Of a stretch of 44,414 nt of DNA, positions 8,438 through 15,029 are shown piece after piece. The position numbers and the translations under genes were made by a program. This DNA comes from Chitinophaga barathri (GTDB lineage Bacteria > Bacteroidota > Bacteroidia > Chitinophagales > Chitinophagaceae): assembly GCF_003807585.1 (NCBI RefSeq), contig NZ_RMBX01000023.1:1-44414 (forward strand), written 5' to 3'. A model generated the notes under the pieces. The model was given only the letters and a program-made list of their open reading frames with translations. It was not told where the DNA came from and made no database searches. The stretch's first letter is position 1. Each line of letters begins with the position of its first letter.

Positions 8438-9214
8438 TTATGATTTTTTTAGTACCATACTGGTGTAGATTTCCGTCAGTTTCTGTTTGGTGTTCAGGGG
8501 GAAATCGGCTTTCATCATCCAGTCATAATATTGGGGCTCCGATTTCAGTACGTCCCTCACAGCTTTTCCTTTGTATTTACCAAAGTTAAACATTTCCACG
8601 CCGTTCTGCATCACGATGCGGCGTGCAAAGTCCACATACTCATCTTCTTTTGTAAAAGCGGCGAGTGCGTCCACATCGGCTTTCAGCTGTGATTCATACC
8701 GTACGAGCTGCGCTTCCAGTATCTCGAAGGTGGCGAGTGCGTCCGCTTCGGCGCTGTGGGCGTTGATGAGGTCTTTGTCGCAGTAGAATTTATAGGCGGC
8801 GCTGAGCGTGCGTTTTTCCATCAGGTGGAATATTTTCTGCACGTCTACAAAACGGCGGTTCTCCACTTCAAAAGTTTGCCCGGCGCGGAGAAATTCTTCC
8901 ACGAGCATGGGGATATCAAACCGGTTTGAGTTATAGCCGGCGATATCGCAATGTTCCAGGAACTGCCTGAATTCATTGGCTACCTGTTTGAAGAGGGGCG
9001 CGTCTTTCACGTCATCGTCGGAAATACCGTGTATGGCGGTGCTTGCGGCGGGGATGGGCATACCGGGGTTGATCCGCTTTACTTTGTTCTGCACGGACCG
9101 GTCCGGCATTACTTTTATTACGGCGATCTCAATGATCCGGTCTGTGGCTACATTGGTTCCTGTTGTTTCCAGGTCAATCACAGCAAGGGGGCGGGTAAGT
9201 TGTAAAGCAGACAT
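8438..9214 (-). CDS. DEDDh 3'-5' exonuclease, DNA polymerase III epsilon-like, with DUF3820-like tail
   Basis: This 258-aa protein has an exonuclease domain over residues 8-175. Exo I has catalytic Asp14 and Glu16 in IDLETTGT, Exo II is seen in GYNSNRFDIPML, and Exo III in HSAEADALATFE carries the final His and Asp. Residues 200-258 (MFNFGKYKGKAVRDVL...YYDWMMKADF) match the small DUF3820-type module often fused to such exonucleases in Bacteroidota. It probably trims DNA 3' ends in proofreading or repair. The gene starts only five bases after the mpl stop codon, so the two share a transcript. Confidence 0.9.
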   Translation of the reverse strand: MSALQLTRPLAVIDLETTGTNVATDRIIEIAVIKVMPDRSVQNKVKRINPGMPIPAASTAIHGISDDDVKDAPLFKQVANEFRQFLEHCDIAGYNSNRFDIPMLVEEFLRAGQTFEVENRRFVDVQKIFHLMEKRTLSAAYKFYCDKDLINAHSAEADALATFEILEAQLVRYESQLKADVDALAAFTKEDEYVDFARRIVMQNGVEMFNFGKYKGKAVRDVLKSEPQYYDWMMKADFPLNTKQKLTEIYTSMVLKKS

Positions 9215-9219
9215 TATTG

Positions 9220-10590
9220 TTATTGTGGTTTCTGTACCGTTAAATATTTTTTCAGTTCTGTAAGGTTCAGCCCTTCGTAATCGCCGGAGCTCATGAGCAG
9301 GAGGTTGGTATTGTCAAAATCCTGCTGGTCGAGGAATTGTTCCAGCGCCTGGCGGTCTGTGAGCACTTTGAGGTCTTTGCGGGCAAAGCCGTTGCGGATC
9401 ACGTCGGGCTCCAGGTAAGGCATCCTTTTGATCTCGAGGGCATGGCCGCTGTAGAATACAGCCGCAACGTCCGCCGGGTCCAGGGCGCCATTATATTCGG
9501 TCATAAAGTCCGCGTTCAGGCTGCTGTAGGTGTGCAGTTCCAGCACGGCAACGAGTTTGCGGCTGGGGTACTGGTTCCGCAGGGCCTGTATGGTGGCTTT
9601 TACTTTGGAGGGTGCATGCGCGAAGTCGCGGTAAATGGCGGTTTGTTCGTCTTTTACCACCAGTTCCATCCTTTTGGCGGCTCCCTTAAAGGTGGCGATG
9701 GCCGCCAGGAAGTCGATATCCCCCACGCCCAGGGCGCGGCATACCAGCAGGGCGGCATGGATGTTCAGGAGGTTGTGCTCGCCAAACACCAGCAGGTCCG
9801 TGGAGGCGTTGCCGAAGCGTACGCGGGTATGGCCGTTGAGAATGGTATATTCCGGTACGCCGTAGGGGACACATTCCAGGTGGCCGGCTTCTTTTTCAAC
9901 GAGTTTGCGCAGCGTTTCGTCCGTATGATTATAGATCAGTCTGCCGCCCGGCTCCATGGTGCGGATAAAGATGGCGAACTGCTCAAGATAATTGTCGAAA
10001 GTGGGGAATACGTTGATATGATCCCATGCGATGCCGCTCAAAACGGCGATCTGGGGGTGCAGGAAATGGAATTTCGGCCTTTTTTCCAGCACGGAAGCGG
10101 GGTATTCGTCCGCCTCGCACACAATCAGGGGGGCATCCGTGACGTTTACGGACTGGGCAAAACCTTCCAGGCGGGCGCCCACGAGGTAGTCGAACTGCAC
10201 GCGGCATTGCTGCAATACGTGCATGATCATGGAGGTGATGGTGGTTTTGCCATGGCTTCCGCCAACGGCCACGCGGGTTTTGTCTTTACTTTCCTGGTAA
10301 ATGTACTCCGGGAAGGAATAGATCTTCAGGTTCAGCTCGCCAGCGCGGATCAGCTCGGGGTTATCGGCCCGGGCGTGCATGCCGAGGATGACGGCGTCCA
10401 GGTCCGGGGTGATCCTGGACGGGTCCCAGCCTAAGGTGGCGGGGAGGATGCCGGCCTGGGCCAGGTTGCCACGGGAGGGCTCAAATATCTCGTCGTCGCT
10501 GCCGGTCACCTGGTAGCCTTTGTTCCGCAGGGCGATGGCCAATTGGTGCATGACGCTCCCGCCTATTGCAATAAAATGTACTTTTGCCAT
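9220..10590 (-). CDS. mpl: UDP-N-acetylmuramate:L-alanyl-gamma-D-glutamyl-meso-diaminopimelate ligase
   Basis: This 456-aa Mur-ligase-family enzyme reattaches the recycled murein tripeptide to UDP-MurNAc, a step of peptidoglycan recycling in the cytoplasm. It opens with the Mpl/MurC-type nucleotide-binding motif FIAIGGSVMHQLA. The ATP P-loop GGSHGKTTIT lies at residues 110-119. The central-domain stretch around VCEADEYPAS supplies the conserved acidic residue, and the C-terminal domain begins near DFAHAPSKVKATI. Length fits the family. MurC is the main alternative, but GGSVMHQLA and DFAHAPSKV fit Mpl better. It is the first gene of a likely operon with the exonuclease, GT2 and EamA genes. Confidence 0.9.
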   Translation of the reverse strand: MAKVHFIAIGGSVMHQLAIALRNKGYQVTGSDDEIFEPSRGNLAQAGILPATLGWDPSRITPDLDAVILGMHARADNPELIRAGELNLKIYSFPEYIYQESKDKTRVAVGGSHGKTTITSMIMHVLQQCRVQFDYLVGARLEGFAQSVNVTDAPLIVCEADEYPASVLEKRPKFHFLHPQIAVLSGIAWDHINVFPTFDNYLEQFAIFIRTMEPGGRLIYNHTDETLRKLVEKEAGHLECVPYGVPEYTILNGHTRVRFGNASTDLLVFGEHNLLNIHAALLVCRALGVGDIDFLAAIATFKGAAKRMELVVKDEQTAIYRDFAHAPSKVKATIQALRNQYPSRKLVAVLELHTYSSLNADFMTEYNGALDPADVAAVFYSGHALEIKRMPYLEPDVIRNGFARKDLKVLTDRQALEQFLDQQDFDNTNLLLMSSGDYEGLNLTELKKYLTVQKPQ

Positions 10591-10652
10591 GCTTATCAGG
10601 TCCTTGTGCGCTATCTTCGGATTTAATAACGGGCCGTTAACAGCACATAGGA

Positions 10653-10682
10653 TTGTTTTTTTTAATATAAAGTATATATTTG
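10653..10682 (+). promoter_or_regulatory. Bacteroidota-type promoter for lipoprotein-ytxJ
   Basis: TTG (10653-10655), a 19-base spacer and TATATTTG (10675-10682) match the Bacteroidota consensus TTG-N19-TAnnTTTG exactly. Transcription would start near 10689, leaving a leader of about 40 bases before the small lipoprotein gene. Confidence 0.8.
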
Positions 10683-10731
10683 CAAAATAACGTTACAAAA
10701 CACGAATCACAAAGTTCTACAATCCAAGCCT

Positions 10732-10905
10732 ATGAAATTTCGTTTATTTACTAAAAAGCAGACTATGAAATCAGGACGCCGTATTTTCGGTATTGTATGT
10801 TTGATGGCAGTATGCGCTGCCATGTTTTCTTCCTGCGCCTCCCAGAAGTTGGGCTGCCCTATGAAGATCACCAAGGTACAACATGTAAAAGACAAAAACT
10901 GTTAG
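10732..10905 (+). CDS. small cysteine-rich lipoprotein
   Basis: This short gene encodes 57 residues. A basic N-terminus is followed by a hydrophobic segment (IFGIVCLMAVCAAMF, residues 18-32) and a lipobox-like FSSC, with lipidated Cys at residue 35. The predicted mature part is only 23 residues and has two further cysteines (42 and 57). The CASQKLGCP segment resembles tiny lipoproteins I recall in other Bacteroidota. ATG codons at 10732 and 10765 (residue 12) are both usable; the second gives a more standard signal peptide. A good promoter lies upstream and ytxJ begins seven bases after the stop, so they form one transcript. Function unknown; a redox-linked role is only suggested by the neighbour and the cysteines. 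Confidence 0.8.
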   Translation: MKFRLFTKKQTMKSGRRIFGIVCLMAVCAAMFSSCASQKLGCPMKITKVQHVKDKNC

Positions 10906-10912
10906 GATTATT

Positions 10913-11236
10913 ATGTGGATCGCATTGGAAAGTGAAGAGCAATTGACGGCGATAAAATCCCGTTCTTTCGAACAACCGGTAGTTATATTCAAGCACAGCA
11001 CCCGTTGTTCCACCAGCAGCATGGTAAAATCCCGGTTGGAGCGGAGCGAGGTGCCGAAGGGTTTTGATTTTTATTATCTGGACCTGATCAGGTACCGTTC
11101 TGTGAGCAACAGGATTGCGGAGATGTTCGGCGTAGAGCATGAGTCGCCGCAGGTGCTGGTGATACGCGACGGGAAATGTGTATATGACGAAAGCCATATG
11201 GCCATACGGATGGAGGAGCTTACGGAGATGAGCTGA
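10913..11236 (+). CDS. ytxJ: bacillithiol-system redox protein YtxJ (BrxC-type monothiol bacilliredoxin)
   Basis: This 107-aa thioredoxin-fold protein has the YtxJ signature FKHSTRCSTSSM, with the likely reactive Cys32. The later SPQVLVIRDGKCVYDESH supplies the cis-Pro and the strand that completes the thiol-binding site. In Firmicutes, and by homology in Bacteroidota, these proteins remove bacillithiol from S-bacillithiolated proteins in the cytoplasm. Cys89 in the DGKC stretch is a second cysteine that could act as a resolving thiol; this is inference. The gene follows the small lipoprotein gene by seven bases and ends at a strong terminator. Confidence 0.9.
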   Translation: MWIALESEEQLTAIKSRSFEQPVVIFKHSTRCSTSSMVKSRLERSEVPKGFDFYYLDLIRYRSVSNRIAEMFGVEHESPQVLVIRDGKCVYDESHMAIRMEELTEMS

Positions 11237-11260
11237 TAAAGACATTTAACTGAATAACAG

Positions 11261-11306
11261 GCCCTGTTGAAAAGTATTTTACTTCTCAACAGGGCTTTGT
11301 TTTTTG
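11261..11306 (+). terminator. rho-independent terminator after ytxJ
   Basis: GCCCTGTTGA (11261-11270) pairs with TCAACAGGGC (11286-11295). The inner bases AAGTA/TACTT extend the hairpin, and a T-rich tract follows (11296-11305). It separates the ytxJ transcript from ubiX. Confidence 0.88.
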
Positions 11307-11318
11307 TAGCTTTGCTAT

Positions 11319-11879
11319 ATGAACAATCGTATAGTAGTTGCGGTTACCGGGGCCAGCGGTTCCATTTATGCCCGCCAGTTGCTCAGTAAACTGGCTGCGT
11401 TGAAGGGCCAGGTGGAGCAGGTAGCCATTGTGATGACGGAGAATGCCAAAACCGTGTGGGAAACCGAGCTGGAGGACAAAGGGTTTGAAAACCTTCCATT
11501 CCCGGTTTTTTCACAGCATGACTTTCACGCGCCATTTGCATCCGGCAGCGGGCGTTACAATATCATGATCATCTGCCCGTGTTCCATGGGTACGCTGGGG
11601 CGTATAGCCGGCGGGATATCGAACGACCTGATCACGCGGGCGGCGGACGTGGTGCTCAAAGAGCGCCGCAGGCTGATCTGTGTGCTGAGGGATACGCCTT
11701 ACAACCTGGTGCATATCCGCAATATGCAGACCGTTACGGAAGCAGGTGGTATTATCTGCCCCGCCACACCGTCCTTTTACAGCAAACCCCGCACGATAGA
11801 AGAGGTGGCCGCAACGGTGACGGACCGGGTGATTGACCTGGCCGGCCTTCAGCAGGACACTTTCCGCTGGGGGGAATAA
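11319..11879 (+). CDS. ubiX: UbiX-type flavin prenyltransferase
   Basis: This 186-aa flavoprotein makes prenylated FMN, the cofactor of UbiD-family decarboxylases, from FMN and dimethylallyl phosphate. The N-terminal VAVTGASGSIYARQL is the FMN-binding signature. CPCSMGTLGRIAGGISNDLITRAADV and the RRLICVLRDTPYN stretch are also characteristic of the family. Length is normal for UbiX. The start lies immediately after the ytxJ terminator, and aroQ begins 23 bases after its stop on the same strand. No UbiD partner is in the window. Confidence 0.95.
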   Translation: MNNRIVVAVTGASGSIYARQLLSKLAALKGQVEQVAIVMTENAKTVWETELEDKGFENLPFPVFSQHDFHAPFASGSGRYNIMIICPCSMGTLGRIAGGISNDLITRAADVVLKERRRLICVLRDTPYNLVHIRNMQTVTEAGGIICPATPSFYSKPRTIEEVAATVTDRVIDLAGLQQDTFRWGE

Positions 11880-11902
11880 ACATTACCACTACAAATCCGA
11901 AT

Positions 11903-12322
11903 ATGAAAATAGCGATCATCAACGGCCCTAACCTGAACCTCCTGGGCAAAAGAGAGCCGGAAGTATACGGCAGCCTTACATTCGAACAATACCTGGAAAC
12001 GCTGAAGGCGCAATTTCCGGAGGTGGCGTTTTCCTATTATCAAAGCAATGTGGAAGGGGAGATCGTGAATCACCTGCATCATGTGGGCTTTGACCACGAC
12101 GGCATCCTGATGAACGCGGGCGCCTATACGCATACTTCCGTGGCTATCCGCGATGCGATCGCCGGTATCAAAACGCCGGTGGTAGAAGTACATATCAGCA
12201 ATATTTATGCGCGGGAAGAGTTCCGTCATACGTCGCTGACGGCGGCAAAGGCGGTGGGTGTGATCTGCGGGCTGGGGATGAAGGGATATGCGCTGGGCGT
12301 ACGTTTTTTCCTCGAAAAATAA
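11903..12322 (+). CDS. aroQ: type II 3-dehydroquinate dehydratase
   Basis: This 139-aa enzyme catalyses the third step of the shikimate pathway, dehydrating 3-dehydroquinate in the cytoplasm. The sequence shows the type II signature INGPNLNLLGKREPEVYG with catalytic Tyr22 and Arg17, SNVEGEIVNHLHH, NAGAYTHTSVAIRDA and VHISN with catalytic His97. The full domain is present at the usual length. It probably shares a transcript with ubiX, which ends 23 bases upstream. About 90 bases separate it from the AT-richer island that follows. Confidence 0.96.
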   Translation: MKIAIINGPNLNLLGKREPEVYGSLTFEQYLETLKAQFPEVAFSYYQSNVEGEIVNHLHHVGFDHDGILMNAGAYTHTSVAIRDAIAGIKTPVVEVHISNIYAREEFRHTSLTAAKAVGVICGLGMKGYALGVRFFLEK

Positions 12323-12413
12323 TCTCCGGAAAGGTGAGAAATTTGATGCCGGGAGTGAGATATTCTCAGGGGTGAAAATGGGTGTGGATGAGGGGTTTGG
12401 GGTAAATTTGGGG

Positions 12414-13007
12414 ATGAGTATAAGTAGTCATTATGCGGTAACAAGAGTTGAAAGTTTTGACGATAAGTTACGCTTTCAGTTTCAAAGTCTGGGCCGTGAA
12501 AAATTACCTAAAGCAATAGAGTTTGAGCCAATGCCGATGCGGTTAACTGGCAGACAGGTCTATAACCTTGGATTTGGTGACAACGTACAGGATGGTGACA
12601 TAGAGATAGTTGATACGACAGTCAGCAATAATGGGGATGTTTATCGGGTATTTAATACGGTCCTAAATACGATACTTGTTTTCTTCCAGGATCACCCCGG
12701 AGCTGCTATTCATGTCAGAGGGAGCGATGGGTTGAAGGATTATTTTGACAGATGTATCCTTAATTGTAGAAAGGCATGTATTGTAAGCTGCAAGAAAGAA
12801 GGAAGAAGAATGGGAGTTTATCGTGGTTTTGTCAATAAGCACTATGATCAACTGATAGTTGATTACAATTTACTCGGAGGTACTGACTGTCATGATCCGC
12901 CACGCATTGATTGGGAGTATTATAGAATTGGCAAACCATATGATGTTATACTAGTTTTTAAAAAAGTTAAACCGCCAAAACATGAAAACAAAAAAGATCA
13001 TTATTGA
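12414..13007 (+). CDS. DUF6934-like protein
   Basis: I place the start at the ATG at 12414 (197 aa), because an earlier start would overlap aroQ and the family-like sequence begins at SHYAVTRVESFDDKLRFQF. Further stretches, NNGDVYRVFNTVLNTILVFF, HPGAAIHVRGSDG, a Cys-rich CILNCRKACIVSC and YRGFVNKHYDQL, match the DUF6934 family as I remember it; its function is unknown. There is no signal peptide or membrane segment. The last 26 bases overlap the first of four small paralogous genes, so translation of the two is probably coupled. Base composition is AT-richer than the flanks, which suggests acquisition. Confidence 0.8.
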   Translation: MSISSHYAVTRVESFDDKLRFQFQSLGREKLPKAIEFEPMPMRLTGRQVYNLGFGDNVQDGDIEIVDTTVSNNGDVYRVFNTVLNTILVFFQDHPGAAIHVRGSDGLKDYFDRCILNCRKACIVSCKKEGRRMGVYRGFVNKHYDQLIVDYNLLGGTDCHDPPRIDWEYYRIGKPYDVILVFKKVKPPKHENKKDHY

Positions 13008-13161
13008 AATACCCGCTGATAAAACCCTTGAAGAGGTACAGGAAATATTGAGAGATGTGGCAAACATGATCGGGAAAAGCATACCAAGACATCGAATCGC
13101 AAAAGCAGAGGAGTATCTGAAAAATTCAGTTTGGCCTGAAGGTCTTGAAGCATTGTTGTAA
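12982..13161 (+). CDS. small protein A of a four-copy tandem family
   Basis: This 59-aa gene starts inside the 3' end of the DUF6934-like gene in another frame. The protein has a short beta-like N-terminus (KKIIIEIP), a helix with EEVQEILRDVANMIGK, and a second helix RIAKAEEYLKNSVWPEGLEALL. About half its residues are identical to copy B. It is small, charged and cytoplasmic by appearance. No function is known to me. The initiation context CCAAAACATG is shared by all four copies. The position resembles the small partner of a two-gene module, but that is inference. Confidence 0.8.
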   Translation: MKTKKIIIEIPADKTLEEVQEILRDVANMIGKSIPRHRIAKAEEYLKNSVWPEGLEALL

Positions 13162-13218
13162 AAGCTGTGCTGGCCGAATTATCTTTTGCATCTGTGGACC
13201 CCTCAAAATCGCCAAAAC

Positions 13219-13419
13219 ATGGAAAACGGAAAAATTACGATTGAAATACCTGTGGGTAAAACTCATGAAGAGATCAGAAGGATATTAGCAAGTATCGAAA
13301 GTGTTATCAGGAAAAACATGCCCCAGCGGAGAATCGCAGAGGCGGATGAGATTTTACAGAATTCAGTTTGGCCACAAGGCCTTGAAGAATTGTTAAAAAG
13401 GTCCGTACCTACAAAGTAA
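13219..13419 (+). CDS. small protein B of the tandem family
   Basis: This 66-aa copy begins at MENGKITIEIP. I prefer the ATG at 13219 over the upstream in-frame start because it aligns with the other copies and keeps the CCAAAACATG context. It conserves the beta start, the central helix (THEEIRRIL), RIAEADEIL and the C-terminal NSVWPQGLEELL, then adds a short KRSVPTK tail. It lies 57 bases after copy A and 44 bases before copy C. Confidence 0.8.
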   Translation: MENGKITIEIPVGKTHEEIRRILASIESVIRKNMPQRRIAEADEILQNSVWPQGLEELLKRSVPTK

Positions 13420-13463
13420 AATTGTTTCGAACTGTTTTTTCGAGAATCCCAAAACACCAAAAC

Positions 13464-13661
13464 ATGGAAACAAAAAAGATCATTATTGAGATACCCATAG
13501 GTATGCCTGTTGAAACAAGAGACAGGCTGGTCAAGCTGGCACTCAGCCTTATTGGGAAAACAGTCTTTCCTCAACGGCTTGCCAAAGCAGAAGAAATACT
13601 GAGGAATTCGGTATGGCCCTCCAATCTGGAGGAACTGTTAGCAGGGAAAGCATCGACCTGA
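13464..13661 (+). CDS. small protein C of the tandem family
   Basis: This 65-aa copy begins at METKKIIIEIP, with the ATG at 13464 chosen for alignment with the other copies and the CCAAAACATG context. It retains LSLIGK, RLAKAEEIL and NSVWPSNLEELL but has a more changed central helix (VETRDRLVKLAL). The first bases of its coding sequence are close to those of copy A, consistent with duplication. It lies 44 bases from each neighbour. Confidence 0.8.
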   Translation: METKKIIIEIPIGMPVETRDRLVKLALSLIGKTVFPQRLAKAEEILRNSVWPSNLEELLAGKAST

Positions 13662-13705
13662 TATCAAATAGATTATGCCAGTCTTAAAAATAAAAACACC
13701 AAAAC

Positions 13706-13906
13706 ATGAAAACGGAAAGAATTACAATAGAGGTACCTGGCAACACAACCGTTAAAGAAGTCCAGGAAATATTAATGAATGTGGCAGATATGCTCGGGAA
13801 AAACAGCCCGGGGCAACAGATCACAGAGGTCTTCGACACGTTAAGGAACGCCGCCAGGCCAAAAGACACCGGCACATTTTTCACCGGCCCCACCGCCTCC
13901 GCCTGA
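13706..13906 (+). CDS. small protein D of the tandem family, diverged C-terminus
   Basis: This 66-aa copy begins at MKTERITIEVP with the same CCAAAACATG context. The first 33 residues follow the family (TVKEVQEILMNVADMLGK). After residue 45 the conserved NSVWPxGLEELL is replaced by NAARPKDTGTFFTGP, so the family's most constant motif is lost. It could be a specialised or a decaying copy. A bidirectional terminator follows directly. Confidence 0.72.
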   Translation: MKTERITIEVPGNTTVKEVQEILMNVADMLGKNSPGQQITEVFDTLRNAARPKDTGTFFTGPTASA

Positions 13907-13910
13907 AAAC

Positions 13911-13942
13911 AAAAAAGGCTGCACTTCATAGCGCAGCCTTTT
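13911..13942. terminator. bidirectional terminator between the small-gene array and bioB
   Basis: GGCTGC (13917-13922) and GCAGCC (13933-13938) form a stem flanked by six A on the left and four T on the right. It can therefore terminate both the plus-strand array and the minus-strand bioB transcript. Confidence 0.82.
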
Positions 13943-13958
13943 CTACTAAAATATCCTC

Positions 13959-14933
13959 TTAATGTGCATGCACATGTTCTTCTTTAAACGCTTCACGCGG
14001 TTTCAGCCCCAGCAGTTCAAACATCATATGATCTTCCTCAAATGAAGGGTTTTTGGTGGTCAGCAGTTTCTCACCGGTAAAGATGGAATTAGCGCCTCCC
14101 ATAAAACACATCGCCTGCTCGGAAAGGCTCATTTCTGCACGGCCGGCGCTCAGGCGCACCATCGCTTTCGGCATCAGGATGCGCGTGGTCGCGATCATAC
14201 GCACCATATCCCAGAACTCAACCTTGGGCAGATGCTCCAGCGGAGTGCCTTTTACGCGGGTAAGCGCATTAATGGGCACGGAATCCGGATGCTCGGGCAT
14301 AGTGGAAAGGGTGAGGAGCATATTGATGCGGTCCTCGTGGCTTTCGCCCAGGCCGATGATACCACCGCAGCAAACGGTTACACCAGCTTTACGTACATTT
14401 TCGATCGTTTTGAGACGGTCGTCGTAAGTACGGGTGGTGATGATTTCACCGTAATATTCGTCTGAAGTGTCAAGGTTGTGGTTATAGGAATAAAGGCCCG
14501 CATCCGCCAGCTTTTGCGCCTGCGTATCGGTGAGCATGCCCAGGGTACAGCATACTTCCATGCCTATTTCGTTTACCCCTTTCACCATTTCGATCACACG
14601 GTCAAAGTCGCGGTTGTCGCGCACTTCTCTCCACGCGGCGCCCATACAAAAGCGGGTGGAACCGGCTTCTTTGGCTTTTTTGGCATACTCCAGCACTTCG
14701 TCCTTTTTCATCAGGGCCTGTACATCGATGCCGGTATTATAGCGGGCTGCCTGGGGGCAGTAAGCACAGTCTTCAGAACAACCGCCGGTTTTGATGGAAA
14801 GCAGGGTGCAAACCTGTACTTCCGCAGTATCCTGGTATTCACGGTGCAGCGTGGCTGCACGGTACATCAGCTCCAGTAATGGCGTGTTATAGATATCCTT
14901 TATTTCTTCGAGTGTCCAGTCGTGACGGATCAT
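13959..14933 (-). CDS. bioB: biotin synthase
   Basis: This radical-SAM enzyme (324 aa from my start) inserts sulfur into dethiobiotin to make biotin. The radical-SAM cluster motif C-x3-C-x2-C is seen as CSEDCAYC, with Cys52, Cys56 and Cys59. The BioB-specific YNHNLDTS and the late ARG-type SAGRAEMS stretch, with the Arg ligand of the second cluster, are present. I chose the ATG at 14933 (MIRHDWTLEE). The longer frame would start at a TTG that is the -33 element of a good promoter. A His-rich C-terminal end (HVHAH) follows the domain. The gene shares a terminator with the array on the other strand. Confidence 0.95.
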   Translation of the reverse strand: MIRHDWTLEEIKDIYNTPLLELMYRAATLHREYQDTAEVQVCTLLSIKTGGCSEDCAYCPQAARYNTGIDVQALMKKDEVLEYAKKAKEAGSTRFCMGAAWREVRDNRDFDRVIEMVKGVNEIGMEVCCTLGMLTDTQAQKLADAGLYSYNHNLDTSDEYYGEIITTRTYDDRLKTIENVRKAGVTVCCGGIIGLGESHEDRINMLLTLSTMPEHPDSVPINALTRVKGTPLEHLPKVEFWDMVRMIATTRILMPKAMVRLSAGRAEMSLSEQAMCFMGGANSIFTGEKLLTTKNPSFEEDHMMFELLGLKPREAFKEEHVHAH

Positions 14934-14951
14934 AAGCTTCGGATTTGACGG

Positions 14952-14981
14952 CAAACCTATAAAACTATTGCGAATTATCAA
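14952..14981 (-). promoter_or_regulatory. Bacteroidota-type promoter of bioB
   Basis: On the minus strand TTG (14979-14981), a 19-base spacer and TAGGTTTG (14952-14959) match the consensus exactly. The predicted transcript start is about a dozen bases before the bioB ATG at 14933, so the leader is very short. Confidence 0.78.
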
Positions 14982-15029
14982 TTACGAATAACGAATTATA
15001 TTATTGTTTAATTGATAAAGCCCTAGGGG

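Larger units (their letters stand above)
12982..13906 (+). repeat. tandem array of four paralogous small genes
   Basis: Four genes of 59-66 codons lie head to tail with intergenic gaps of 57, 44 and 44 bases. The encoded proteins share the pattern [KR]I-x-IE[IV]P, then a helix, then [RQ][ILQ]-x-x-[AV]-x-x-x-L-x-N and, in three of four, SVWPxxLExLL. Each start sits in CCAAAACATG. The array is AT-richer than the flanking genes. Confidence 0.85.

Noticed and set aside
9337..10434. 365-codon plus-strand open frame opposite mpl
   Set aside because: mpl is a clear enzyme gene with all motifs on the minus strand; the opposite frame has no recognisable domain. Similar shadows at 4952-5923 and 21101-22510 were rejected for the same reason.
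11307..11314. TAGCTTTG as a ubiX promoter
   Set aside because: No TTG element lies 17-23 bases upstream, and the start codon is only four bases away, inside the expected transcript start.
12403..12410. TAAATTTG before the DUF6934-like gene as promoter
   Set aside because: There is no matching -33 element, and the ATG is only three bases downstream.
12288..12413. Longer start of the DUF6934-like gene overlapping aroQ
   Set aside because: The added residues do not resemble the family and would overlap aroQ by 35 bases.
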